Shown here: piece by piece, positions 53,101 through 61,800 of the stretch
Numbering within the stretch: position 1 is the stretch's first letter
Layout: every line of letters starts with the position of its first letter
Source of the DNA: Photobacterium proteolyticum
GTDB lineage: Bacteria > Pseudomonadota > Gammaproteobacteria > Enterobacterales > Vibrionaceae
Length of the DNA: 64,000 bases
Reading direction: 5' to 3'
Assembly: GCF_001939735.1 (NCBI RefSeq)
Contig: NZ_MJIL01000048.1
Location: forward strand, 176,129 to 240,128
Made by a program: the position numbers and the translations under genes
Notes under the pieces: model-generated
What the model was told of the DNA's origin: nothing
Seen by the model: the letters and a program-made list of their open reading frames with translations, nothing else
Databases searched by the model: none

Positions 53101-54899
53101 GCCGCCATCCTGCTGTGATCTTTCTTTTCGTGCTCGGTCAGCTCACCCTGCTCCCGCTGACGCTTGCTGTCGCTGACAACCTTATGTTCAGCAAACAGGA
53201 ACCAGTCTTCGGTGCATTCTTCGTAGCCTGACTCAATCACAGCCCGGATCTTGGCGCGCAGATCAGACACAGAGCTGGCAATGATCATGGCGCGCAGGTT
53301 GTAGTGCCCACGGCCGGTCGAGGCGGTATAACAAACATCCTGAATAGCCAGGTTGTCGCCCTCGGCATCAAAATAGGTCAGATAGTTTTTCAGCAAAGCC
53401 TCAAACGACTGGACTGACTTAGCCGATATCGGGAACAGATATGAAGTCTCTGTCACTTCGTTACGGGCCGGCTGAGCAGGCGCCTCCTGCACCACGACAT
53501 GACAGTTGGTGCCGCTAAATCCGAACGAGTTGACCCCTGCGGTTCGCGGTACATCGCCGATGGTCTGCCAGGGGGCCATTTCGCTTGACACATACACCGG
53601 AGAATTGGGGAAGTTTATGAACTGGTTCGGCTTTTCAAAGTTAATTGTCGACGGCAATTTTTTCGCCTGCAAAGCCATGACAACCTTGATCAGTCCGGCG
53701 ATACCCGACGCCCCGACAAGGTGCCCCATGTTCGATTTTGCCGTCCCGATAGCACAGAACTGCTTCTTGTTGGTAAAGCGCTTGAAGGCATTGCTGAGCG
53801 CCTTGATCTCAATCGGATCGCCCAGCGCCGTCCCGGTGCCGTGAGCCTCTATGTAACTAACCTGCTCAGGGTTGATCTCGGCATCTTTCCAAGCTTTGAC
53901 CAGCATTTCTTCCTGAGCAAGTGCATTTGGCGCCGTATAGCCATTGGAACGACCGTCGTTATTGGCAGCACTACCCTTGATAACCGCGTAAACCCGATCA
54001 CCGTCCTTGATTGCCTGCTCCAGAGATTTGAGCATCACAACACCGGCCCCTTCACTCCAGACAGTTCCGTTGGCACGGTCATCAAACGTCTTAACGATAC
54101 CGTCAGCCGACTCATAGGTCGCCAAAGAGGTATCTGCGCCAATTACCGGGTTGTACTGCACGCCGCTGACCCCGCCGGCAAGTGCCATCTCACACTCTCC
54201 GCTACGAATGGCCATACAGGCCTGGTGGACAGAAACCAAACCGGCAGAGCAGGCGGTATCCGTGACGATACTCGGCCCTTTCAGGTCAAACAGGTACGAG
54301 ATCCGGCTAGACAGGATCCCGGTCCATGTACCCGTCACCCCGAGTGGCTCGTCCTCGACCATAATGTCAAAGCTCAGGCTCTTGGTATGGTTACGGCCGA
54401 TAAAGACACCGGTATTCGAACCGAGGATCTTTTCGCCGCCATAACCGGCATCTTCCATCGCGTGATAGACCTCCTCGAGGAAAATCCGCTGGATCGGATC
54501 GATAACCGCCGCTTCACGAGGAGAAATACCAAATACACTGGCATCAAACTCATGAATTTGCTCAAAGTATCCCTGCTTCTGGTAGTTAATTTTATCTTCG
54601 CGAAAATCGGTAATCGCCCGATCGGGGTACTGCTTGTTGAAAACGTTTTCAATGTAATACTGAATCGCCTTCTTGCGTGCCTCGGGTAAATCTCGGATTA
54701 AGTTGGTACCACGAACAATGTTGCCCCAGTAGGCTTCTTTGTCCGGACCGCCGGGGAATCGCCCAGCCATCCCGATGATGGCGATATCTTTGCTCTTCTT
54801 CTCGCCACTTTGCAGTTCGTTAAGCAGCTTCTTGGCTTCTTCCTTCGATAAGGTATTGTTTGCCACTTGGCTGAATATGTATTTTTTTAAGTCAGACAT
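50151..54899 (-). CDS. Trans-AT polyketide synthase PKS2 (KS-DH-KR-ACP)
   Basis: 1582 residues. A docking helix segment (1-30) is followed by the KS (about 37-475) with Cys217 in DTACSAG, His353 in HGTGT, Lys388 and His393. A post-KS linker ends at LPVYPYDRKEFW. The DH (about 675-950) has His707 in HLILGINILP and Asp867 in HPSLLDQ. The KR (about 955-1375) has TGGSGGL near 1187 and the Ser-Tyr1335-Asn1339 set. The ACP has GGDSI with Ser1505. A short acidic helix ends the chain. The AT domain is absent, so malonyl loading must come in trans. It would add one C2 unit reduced to an alkene. An AAGGAAG ribosome binding site precedes the ATG. Confidence 0.95.
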   Translation of the reverse strand: MSDLKKYIFSQVANNTLSKEEAKKLLNELQSGEKKSKDIAIIGMAGRFPGGPDKEAYWGNIVRGTNLIRDLPEARKKAIQYYIENVFNKQYPDRAITDFREDKINYQKQGYFEQIHEFDASVFGISPREAAVIDPIQRIFLEEVYHAMEDAGYGGEKILGSNTGVFIGRNHTKSLSFDIMVEDEPLGVTGTWTGILSSRISYLFDLKGPSIVTDTACSAGLVSVHQACMAIRSGECEMALAGGVSGVQYNPVIGADTSLATYESADGIVKTFDDRANGTVWSEGAGVVMLKSLEQAIKDGDRVYAVIKGSAANNDGRSNGYTAPNALAQEEMLVKAWKDAEINPEQVSYIEAHGTGTALGDPIEIKALSNAFKRFTNKKQFCAIGTAKSNMGHLVGASGIAGLIKVVMALQAKKLPSTINFEKPNQFINFPNSPVYVSSEMAPWQTIGDVPRTAGVNSFGFSGTNCHVVVQEAPAQPARNEVTETSYLFPISAKSVQSFEALLKNYLTYFDAEGDNLAIQDVCYTASTGRGHYNLRAMIIASSVSDLRAKIRAVIESGYEECTEDWFLFAEHKVVSDSKRQREQGELTEHEKKDHSRMAAQLITDLTAKPAVSVIKQTFLASYYVKGADIAFDKLYSSPCQRVRLPVYPYDRKEFWPEPAMIDAFRGAGKVQENIHPLLHRLAVSSRDKDIFTTELSLEDHWPLTEHLILGINILPGTAYVEAFKQIAVYYWGEVPVEITNMAFLAPLVVTPETDGYEVQFVVTHRDQGVDIEVISYNGSDWIKHISGSLRQLTSVPEYRVDLEALKAGKEAQDSMYSNNTDFSFGPRWRCSERQWVGENEFIHNNKLATEFWPDLDTYYLHPSLLDQSANGFSQTIIPGTMYLPYIYTSMKVYAPLPAEFYTVTRLKSSRSGHNETLTFDLTLCDVEGNILAEMTDYNIKRVDRKRFQVQNDKGSAFYRVDWQAEAADSPRAEMPGRLIFLNSGDARSRQLKSAFEHRGATVIDVTLGDQVAKVDDNTYTVGDSEADYLALFELLAAEPVAHVVHGFLVNSTPDDDALLSKGIYSVIYTIKAMLANKINSDVAFSVLTHQAQQISSEQQVNAYGRAVEGLCKSIKMEYGKVATRVIDTDLHTSVESLAAEFANAEGPFSVAFRDEERYLPQFGIVNPTELGSEPLSLKSDGCYVITGGSGGLALETAVHLAGKQPVNLVLMSRSPLNPDDPRMDKVGEALSTIEVAGSHVQYFSADVTDEVSLAAALDKARSLYGRINGVFHCAGAAGRGLIMDKDQSVFDKVLLPKIRGTVLLDRLTRQDETDFMVFYSSISSLFAGQGQADYTAANSFMDAYAENLMQQGRRALAINWAPWMETGMAVEHGVGSGEGTYVYGLGDAEALDMLDTMLDSNLPVLCSGRLNLSVFDERGSIVPLSDGISQQVRKHADKDSQAKNQAKNPASSPEAVDAADVTLTGFEQGAANENTQQLAVIWATTLGLKEIDIYDTFTSLGGDSILAIELQRALEQRFPGQFDITDIYSYPSVAMMADYLNGGEEEEPAAKAQPDDDELMAMLDGLDSGDSSIDDILQAVE

Positions 54900-54940
54900 A
54901 ACGCTTCCTTGACCCTTAATATCTCATTCTGTATCGATAA

Positions 54941-57900
54941 CTAGTTAAATGACTTCGCATTCGCTTCTTCGACCGAAATATCCCCGGACTCCAACTGGCT
55001 CAGTAAGGTATCCAGATCGGTATCATCGTCTTCAGGCTCGTGTTCCTGCGGTTCAGGAGGTTGGATCAAGGGACGAATGTACTCTGCAAGCTGCGAAACG
55101 GTGGGATAGGTGAAAATATCAGTGACATCTATGATGTTGCCGAACTCTTTCTCGAGTAACTGAATCACTTTGACCGCCAGGATGGAATCGCCACCGAGGC
55201 TGAAGAAACTATCAAAGAGGTCGACTTCGCCAAGACCAAGCACCGAGGCCCATACGGCAGCAACAGACTGGTGAATGTCATCCGTCGCCAGATCGCCGCC
55301 TCCCTTGAGGACAATAGGTTCATCAGCCGGTATGGTTTGTTGCCGTGTGGTTTGTTGCGGTCTGGTATTCTGAAGCGAAAAGCCCAGTGTCACCGGGAGC
55401 TCCTCCACGGGCTGGTCATAGGATGGATTGAGCTGTCCCGGCATCACAGTGCCCTGACTACCGCTTGCAAGCAGGCTCTCGAAAGCAGCCATTCCCTGCT
55501 GGGTCGTCAGTGGTGCCATCAGACCGTCAAACTTGGCCTGCTTGTCGACAGCCATCCCGATCTCGGACCAGGCCGGCCACTGAATCGACAAGGCCGGTAG
55601 CCCTTGCTGGCGGCGCTGTTCAGCCAACCCGTCAAGCCAGGCGTTAGCGTAGGTGTAATCAGACTGTCCCATGCCGGCAAATACCGCCGTGACCGATGAG
55701 TACAGAACGAAAAAGTCCAGATCGTCTTCTCGGGTCAACCTGTCCAGTACATGAGCACCGGCAATTTTGGCCTGGGTAACCTGACGGAATTCAGCCTCGT
55801 CCTTGCGGAAGATGAACCCGTCCCCCGCCAGTCCCGCGGTATGGACCACACCGCCTATTCCATCACAACGTTGGCGGGCCTGGGCCAGTACTGACGCTAT
55901 GCCATCGACATTGGCGACATCAAGCTGGTGATGCTCAACCGTTGCTCCCTGGCCCCGTAACTGCTCGATAAGCATTTTGAGCTGGTGAGACTTAGCACTG
56001 TTGCCTTGGGGATCGGTCCGGCTAATCAGACATAGGTGGCAGGCGGCCTGAGCCGCAATGGCCAACGCAGCCTGCCGAGCCAGTGCGCCAGATGCCCCTG
56101 TTATCACGTAGCTCTTTGCGGCAGTGATCACCGGTGACGGTGCTGCTTGAGGCATCTGACGCGGCTGCAGAACAGGCTGGTAACAGCATTTATCCCGCCA
56201 TACCAACATCTGATAGCCTGCTGTCGGGTAGAGCAAAGGCAGTATTTCAGCTACCGGCGTATCTGATTGCACATCAATACAGCTCACCGAGACATGGTGC
56301 AGCTCCTGGCTAACCACCTTTGCCATGGCATATATCGCGTGTACAGCCGGATCTACGGCGGTCGCGAACTCTAAAGCAAACCCGTTCGCAGCAATAATGT
56401 TTAACTGAAGTGGCTGCTTGCGCAGGCTCTGTACCAGCAGTTTGGTAAAGCGGAACAGCTCAACGGCCGTTTCCTCGACAGCTGTCATGCCATCACCGGC
56501 GTGATTACCGAGGCAGAATACGACCCTGTCGGCAGCGACAAGAGACGCACTATTCTGTTTCAGCACTTCAAGGTTTTTGTAACTTATAACCCGGTTACTC
56601 TGCGACAGCGCCGTTGCTAACGACGATAGCATTCCGTTCGGCTCAGCTCCCAGCAGGACAATATCCTCCCCTTCAGGGGAACGGGATTGTGAAAGCTCCT
56701 GAGGTAGCAGTACGGTCTCGAAACCGTCACCCGGTTCGGCACGGAAATTCTGCTTGTACTGCTTGATGACATAGTCCCGGATAACCATAACGGGTTCGTT
56801 GTCCGGACCGACAATGTCGATATCATATTTCACCGTTTCCGGTGCCGGATCCTGGCCTTTTTTCATCGTCAGCAAGGCCGAGAACTGAGCAGGAAGCGCT
56901 TTGTAGACCTTAATCGAGCGGTAGGAAAACGGCAGGTAGGTATCGGTCCCCGCAAGCCCGTTGGCAATATTGACACAGTGATCCATCAGTGCAGGGTGAA
57001 TATGATAGTCAGCCACCTCGCCGACAAAACGCCGATCAAGCGAGAACTCGCCAAGTACCTGATGCTGGTACCGGCAGGCTCGAGTCAAACTGTCCCAACG
57101 CGGGCCGACATCACTGACTTCCTGCTGGTTGATCTGGGCTTCGGTAACCGCCTCAAAGTTAGCGAGGCTGGCTCCTTCCGGTATCATTACGTCGGAAGTA
57201 TCAGGCTGACAGCGGTGGATCTCACCCTGGGCGTAGGTGATCCAGTCCCCTCCCTGATGCCCCGTCACAATAAACCGCTCGTGATTGTCTTCATGGATCA
57301 TCACCAGTTGAATATCACGAGGGGAATGTTGCTCGACAATCACCGGCTGTAAGAAGATAACCTTACGCAGCTCAACGGCTTCATGCCCCAGGTAACTTGT
57401 CGCCAGCGCCGAGGCCATTTCAACATAGGTCGTCCCGGGAATAATGTAGTTGCCATCAATGATGTGCTCGTTCAGTACCCAGTGCTTGTCGACATCAAAC
57501 CGCGTCATGAAAATCGTACGGTCATAGGAGTCAGCCAGAACACAGTCAACCAGAGGATGGTTGACCTCACGCTCACCACGCAGCTTCACAGACTTAGGCA
57601 AAGAAACCCAGCAACGCTTGGCCTCAAAGGGATAGGCAGGCAAAGATAGACGCTGATATGCGCCACCTTTGTACAAGGAGTTCCAGTCAATATCGGCACC
57701 TTGCAGGTATAACTCGGCAACCTCTTGATCAATCCGGCTTGTTTCCCCGTTCAGTCTGCCTCTGACTGTGTCGGTTAGCTGACGGAGATCATCATCCGTA
57801 AGCTCTCCCCGAGAGCGAACCTGTTTGCTTGGCGGAACAACCTTGTGATAGCCGTACATAGGGCTGTCTGACAGGTCTCCGGATTGTAGCTGCTGCAGCT

Positions 57901-59521
57901 GTTGGCGCAGATCCACCAGACTTTCAACGCACAGAAGAAGGCGATGTGCATGATGAGAACGTCCACAGGCCAAGGTAAAGGCCTGATCTCTCAAAGACTC
58001 CGCCCCCAAAGGGGCTGACAGCCAAGCGGCGTAGTCAGCAACAACTCGCTCCAATGCTGGCAGGCTGGCAGCAGATAGCGGTATCCAGTAAGCAGTCTCC
58101 GTCGGTGCAGCGATTAACGCGGCATTGCCTGTTTCGCAGTCGCTTACATCGAGGGAATACTCTTCAAAAATCGCATGGGCATTCGTTCCGCTCAGACCGA
58201 AAGCACTGAGGGCAGCGCGGCGTGGAAATGCCGTCTGTGGCCATTTGGAACAGGTATCATTGACATATAATGGGCTATCGATGAAATCAATTTCTGCGTT
58301 AGGCGACAAAAAGTGCAGGGTCGCAGGCAGTGTCTTGTGCTTGAGCGCCATGATAAGTTTAATCATCCCGCCCATGGCTGCCGCATGATCCAGATGGCCA
58401 ATATTGCTTTTGACCGCACCAATCGCACAATACTGCCTTTTATCGCTGAATAATCGGTAGGCTTTGTTAATCGCTGACAGCTCGATAGGGTCTCCCAGTT
58501 TGGTGCCCGTTCCATGCGCCTCGTATAAGGCAATGGTTTCCGGATCGATATCCCCTTTTCTCAGGACATCCTGGAGAAGCTGGTGCTGGGCATCGGCATT
58601 GGGCGCCGTAATTCCTACCGAACGGCCGTCCTGACTAACCCCAGTAGACTTCACCACGGCGTAGATATGATCGCCATCTCGCTCAGCCTCACTCACTGAC
58701 TTGAGGATCAACGAAACAACACCTTCCCCAGATCCAATACCATCCGAACGCTCATCAAAGGTTTTGCAGCGCCCTGAAACAGAACGCAGCCCCAATTCAT
58801 TTTCATCGGCTAGCGGCAGCAGACGGACCTTAACGCCTCCGAGCAAGGCCATCGTGCACTCTTTCTTCTGCAACGACTGACAAGCCAAATGCAAGGCGGT
58901 CAAGCAGGAAGAACAGGCCGTATCAACAACAAGGCTTGGACCTTTCAGATCCAGGATATAAGCCAGCCGGCTCGCTATAACCGACTGAATATTGCCGGCT
59001 TCAGATAACTTATCGGCACTATCAGGCGCGATCTGCTCGACGTATTGACGGTATGTGGGGTCGAAATCGCTATTGAACCCAACAAAAATGCCCACCTTGC
59101 TCCCTGACAATACCGCCTTGCCATAACCGGCATCCTCAAAAGCACGCCACGAACTTTGCAATAACAGGCGCTGGTTGGGATCCATGCCGCACGCCTCGTT
59201 ATAGGACAAGTTAAAAAACTCGTGGTCGAACTGATCGACATGCTCAAGGAAAGCCGCTGGATAAAAGCTGGCATCACCTTGTTCGCTTTTTCCGGCATCT
59301 AACGCACGAGAACCCGGAAACGGGCGAATGAAGTCTTTGTCTTGCTGAAGCTTATGCCAGAAATCCTCTAACCGATCGGCATCGCCAATACGGCAGTCTA
59401 TGCCGATAATCGCAATATCTTGATGGCGTGAACGAGACTGAGCTCTCGCTTGTAAAGGCGGCGAATCGGGTTTCGGGGGCTTTTTCTCCCCCTTGTTCAC
59501 TTTAAGAAAATCATTGAACAT
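54941..59521 (-). CDS. Trans-AT polyketide synthase PKS1 (KS-DH-KR-ACP)
   Basis: 1526 residues. A 30-residue basic, Pro-rich leader precedes the KS (about 34-455), with Cys203 in DTACSSC, His336 in HGTGT, Lys371 and His376. The linker ends at LPAYPFEAKRCW. The DH (about 654-925) has His686 in HIIDGNYIIP and Asp847 in HPALMDH. The KR (about 930-1330) has TGASGALAR near 1141 and Ser1275, Tyr1289 and Asn1293. The ACP has GGDSI with Ser1446. The C-terminal LSQLESGDISVEEA segment looks like a docking partner for PKS2. No loading domain, AT, enoyl reductase or methyltransferase is present. It starts four bases after the transferase stop. Confidence 0.95.
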   Translation of the reverse strand: MFNDFLKVNKGEKKPPKPDSPPLQARAQSRSRHQDIAIIGIDCRIGDADRLEDFWHKLQQDKDFIRPFPGSRALDAGKSEQGDASFYPAAFLEHVDQFDHEFFNLSYNEACGMDPNQRLLLQSSWRAFEDAGYGKAVLSGSKVGIFVGFNSDFDPTYRQYVEQIAPDSADKLSEAGNIQSVIASRLAYILDLKGPSLVVDTACSSCLTALHLACQSLQKKECTMALLGGVKVRLLPLADENELGLRSVSGRCKTFDERSDGIGSGEGVVSLILKSVSEAERDGDHIYAVVKSTGVSQDGRSVGITAPNADAQHQLLQDVLRKGDIDPETIALYEAHGTGTKLGDPIELSAINKAYRLFSDKRQYCAIGAVKSNIGHLDHAAAMGGMIKLIMALKHKTLPATLHFLSPNAEIDFIDSPLYVNDTCSKWPQTAFPRRAALSAFGLSGTNAHAIFEEYSLDVSDCETGNAALIAAPTETAYWIPLSAASLPALERVVADYAAWLSAPLGAESLRDQAFTLACGRSHHAHRLLLCVESLVDLRQQLQQLQSGDLSDSPMYGYHKVVPPSKQVRSRGELTDDDLRQLTDTVRGRLNGETSRIDQEVAELYLQGADIDWNSLYKGGAYQRLSLPAYPFEAKRCWVSLPKSVKLRGEREVNHPLVDCVLADSYDRTIFMTRFDVDKHWVLNEHIIDGNYIIPGTTYVEMASALATSYLGHEAVELRKVIFLQPVIVEQHSPRDIQLVMIHEDNHERFIVTGHQGGDWITYAQGEIHRCQPDTSDVMIPEGASLANFEAVTEAQINQQEVSDVGPRWDSLTRACRYQHQVLGEFSLDRRFVGEVADYHIHPALMDHCVNIANGLAGTDTYLPFSYRSIKVYKALPAQFSALLTMKKGQDPAPETVKYDIDIVGPDNEPVMVIRDYVIKQYKQNFRAEPGDGFETVLLPQELSQSRSPEGEDIVLLGAEPNGMLSSLATALSQSNRVISYKNLEVLKQNSASLVAADRVVFCLGNHAGDGMTAVEETAVELFRFTKLLVQSLRKQPLQLNIIAANGFALEFATAVDPAVHAIYAMAKVVSQELHHVSVSCIDVQSDTPVAEILPLLYPTAGYQMLVWRDKCCYQPVLQPRQMPQAAPSPVITAAKSYVITGASGALARQAALAIAAQAACHLCLISRTDPQGNSAKSHQLKMLIEQLRGQGATVEHHQLDVANVDGIASVLAQARQRCDGIGGVVHTAGLAGDGFIFRKDEAEFRQVTQAKIAGAHVLDRLTREDDLDFFVLYSSVTAVFAGMGQSDYTYANAWLDGLAEQRRQQGLPALSIQWPAWSEIGMAVDKQAKFDGLMAPLTTQQGMAAFESLLASGSQGTVMPGQLNPSYDQPVEELPVTLGFSLQNTRPQQTTRQQTIPADEPIVLKGGGDLATDDIHQSVAAVWASVLGLGEVDLFDSFFSLGGDSILAVKVIQLLEKEFGNIIDVTDIFTYPTVSQLAEYIRPLIQPPEPQEHEPEDDDTDLDTLLSQLESGDISVEEANAKSFN

Positions 59522-59525
59522 CCGA

Positions 59526-60788
59526 CTAACCCACTAATTCTGAAACAGAAAAATCAGTGATCAAGGTATTCAGCTGTACTTCGTCGGCGACCTGGTTAAA
59601 ACGCTGAAGCTGTTCGTGATGCGATACGCCCTTGGTATCCAGAATGGTCTTTAACAGACTCAAAGCTTGCTGTGCCGTATCAGCCGTCACGTCACCGGCC
59701 TCATTCAACGCTTTCAATGCGTTATATGGCTGAACAGCTCCTCTCTCATACGCTTCAATATCGTCATTGGTATTACGGGTACTAACCGCTACAGCCATGC
59801 ATTTATTGAACACATTGATATTCTGTTCCTGGTTAAACTGAGCCCGCTCTGAGCGGTTCATTACCAAGGCACTTAAGTGCTCACGATCGGCCTTGAGATC
59901 ATAAGAAAGGGCTTCGACGGCATAATAATGTTTCGCCAGCTTTTTCAATACCGAGCCAGGTCCAAGCTCCAGTGCCAGACTAATACATTCCTGCTGGATA
60001 TAATCCATCGTTTGCCTCCAGCAAACAGGACTTACTAACTGATCAACCAACAGCTGCTTAATCTCACTTGATCCCTTGTATGCCTGGCCTGTTACGTTTG
60101 AAATAACCGGGCAGACAGGTTCGGCAAAGGTATATTTCGCAATTTCCTGCTCAAAATGATCAGCAGCAGCCTGCATCAACGGCGAATGGAAGGCCCCGCT
60201 AACTCTTAGCCGTTGGTTTTTGATGTTAAGATCATCGAAATATTGCTGGATAGCCTCAATGCCATCAACCGACCCCGAAACAATAATCTGATCACCGGCA
60301 TTGAAATTGGCTGGCGCAACGACTGTACTACCCCCCGAAGCCTGCTCGCAGTATTGCTTCACAAGAGCTTCGTCAGCACCAATAACTGCCAGCATTGCAC
60401 CCTGGCTATTGGCTGCCGCCTCTGCCATTAGTCTGGCGCGTTGCTCAACCAGTTTTAATGCATCAGAAAATGACAATACACGACTTGCAACCAAGGCGGC
60501 ATACTCGCCCAGGCTATGACCGGCTACTGCGGATGGCATGATGCCGTATTCACTCTCAAACTGACGATACAACGCAACATTCATTGTCAAAATGGCTACC
60601 TGGGCATTTTCAGTCTGTGTTAATACCTCCGGGGAAGACTCAAAACACAGCTTGGCTATATCTCTATCTAATACTTCAGAAGCTTCAACAAATGTATTAT
60701 TAACGACAGGATTTAATTTAAATAACTCCTGACCCATACCAATATATTGAGACCCTTGACCAGGAAACAATAACGCAACTTTTCTCAT
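59526..60788 (-). CDS. Free-standing malonyl-CoA:ACP transacylase (trans-AT)
   Basis: Supplies malonyl units to the AT-less modules. It is 420 residues. FPGQGSQYIGMG opens the protein; Ser92 lies in GHSLGEYAAL, Arg117 in QRARLM, and His201 in GAFHSPLM, the malonyl-type form. Residues about 305-420 extend beyond the FabD length. They contain the conserved-looking AVAVSTRNTNDDIEAY block, also seen in my memory of other trans-ATs. It is the first gene of the minus-strand biosynthetic operon, with an AGAGGT ribosome binding site. FabD of fatty acid synthesis would be found elsewhere, beside fabH and fabG. Confidence 0.93.
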   Translation of the reverse strand: MRKVALLFPGQGSQYIGMGQELFKLNPVVNNTFVEASEVLDRDIAKLCFESSPEVLTQTENAQVAILTMNVALYRQFESEYGIMPSAVAGHSLGEYAALVASRVLSFSDALKLVEQRARLMAEAAANSQGAMLAVIGADEALVKQYCEQASGGSTVVAPANFNAGDQIIVSGSVDGIEAIQQYFDDLNIKNQRLRVSGAFHSPLMQAAADHFEQEIAKYTFAEPVCPVISNVTGQAYKGSSEIKQLLVDQLVSPVCWRQTMDYIQQECISLALELGPGSVLKKLAKHYYAVEALSYDLKADREHLSALVMNRSERAQFNQEQNINVFNKCMAVAVSTRNTNDDIEAYERGAVQPYNALKALNEAGDVTADTAQQALSLLKTILDTKGVSHHEQLQRFNQVADEVQLNTLITDFSVSELVG

Positions 60789-61021
60789 GCCTAACCTCTG
60801 AAAAATATTAAATTAAAAGATATCCAGTTATATTTACCACACCAAGAGATATAGTAATCAACAAGCATTGTTACATCTGGAAACACCTCAAGAAATTAAA
60901 CGAAAAGCTAATAACACAGCATACAAATTGCGATTCACATCCAAAAAACAGAATAAAACAAAAATAATAGCTAGATAAACAATAAAGAAAGATATTATTA
61001 GATAATCTTTTCGTTACTTAA
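60789..61021. promoter_or_regulatory. Divergent AT-rich promoter region of the PKS cluster
   Basis: 233 bases, clearly richer in A and T than the coding parts. It separates the minus-strand operon from the plus-strand thioesterase gene, so both promoters should be here. For the operon, TTGGTG with TATCTT at 17 bases is a possible pair on the minus strand. No operator for a known regulator is recognisable. Confidence 0.5.
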
Positions 61022-61759
61022 ATGATTAAAATGTCAAAATGGTACTCAAGATATAATTCAGACAATGCAAAAATCCGAATCATTTTCCTTCCCTATGCCG
61101 GAGGGAGCGCCTCTATTTATCAAGATTGGGTAAACCAACTTCCCCCAGAGGTGGAGGCAGTTCTTGTTCAACTGCCTGGGCGAGCAAATAGATTCAGTGA
61201 AGCATTAATATCCCAAATGGGCAAACTTGTCCCTGAGCTTGGTAGTGCCTTACTAGAACTGGAGCCGAGGCCCTACATTATATTTGGCCACAGCATGGGC
61301 GGACGGATTGGCTATCAGCTATTGGAGTTTTTCAAGGAAAAAGAACAGCCTTTACCCATGCACTTTATCGCATCAGGGTGTAAGGCCCCACACCAGATAA
61401 GACACAAGTCAGGAAGCTATTTATTACCAGAAAAAGAGTTTGTTCAAGAGATAGAAAGACTCAATGCAACACCTCATGAAATACTTGAAAATAAAGAACT
61501 TCTCAATATCTGCATTAATATTCTAAGAGCAGACTTTGAAGTTGCAGACTACCAAACGGAACACCCTGAGAATAAATATGATATTCCATTTACTCTGTTG
61601 TTTGGATTGCTCGATGAAGAAGTGAGCTTAGATGATATCGAGGAGTGGAGGTTACATTTCAATGGAAACATCAATGTGAAATTATTCAATGGCGGTCATT
61701 TTTTTATTAACTCACATACAGACAAGGTAATTAATGAGATTAATAAATTATGCTATTAA
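61022..61759 (+). CDS. Type II thioesterase of the PKS/NRPS cluster
   Basis: Alpha/beta hydrolase of 245 residues in the GrsT/RifR family, which unloads stalled or misprimed carrier proteins. The triad is visible as Ser91 in FGHSMGGRIG, Asp198 in GLLDEEVS and His226 in GGHFFINSH. PYAGGSASIY near residue 24 is the family's oxyanion region. Because no synthase here carries a terminal thioesterase, it may also release the product. The start is unclear, with ATGs at 61022 and 61031 and no good ribosome binding site. Its base composition is AT-rich compared with the synthases, which suggests a separate origin. Confidence 0.9.
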   Translation: MIKMSKWYSRYNSDNAKIRIIFLPYAGGSASIYQDWVNQLPPEVEAVLVQLPGRANRFSEALISQMGKLVPELGSALLELEPRPYIIFGHSMGGRIGYQLLEFFKEKEQPLPMHFIASGCKAPHQIRHKSGSYLLPEKEFVQEIERLNATPHEILENKELLNICINILRADFEVADYQTEHPENKYDIPFTLLFGLLDEEVSLDDIEEWRLHFNGNINVKLFNGGHFFINSHTDKVINEINKLCY

Positions 61760-61784
61760 ATAGAGAGGGGTGACCCTCTCTATT
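61759..61784. terminator. Bidirectional terminator between thioesterase and esterase genes
   Basis: AATAGAGAGGG and CCCTCTCTATT pair completely around a GTGA loop, between two convergent genes. Confidence 0.88.
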
Positions 61785-61800
61785 TGAAGAAGCTCTCAAA

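Noticed and set aside
46589..59521. Polyunsaturated fatty acid synthase (pfa) genes, common in marine bacteria
   Set aside because: There are no tandem ACPs, no enoyl reductase and no PfaD. The split into KS-DH-KR-ACP proteins with an NRPS does not fit.
37503..60788. Andrimid-type cluster known from Vibrio
   Set aside because: No aminomutase or transglutaminase-like condensing enzymes are present, and the modules are large rather than dissociated.
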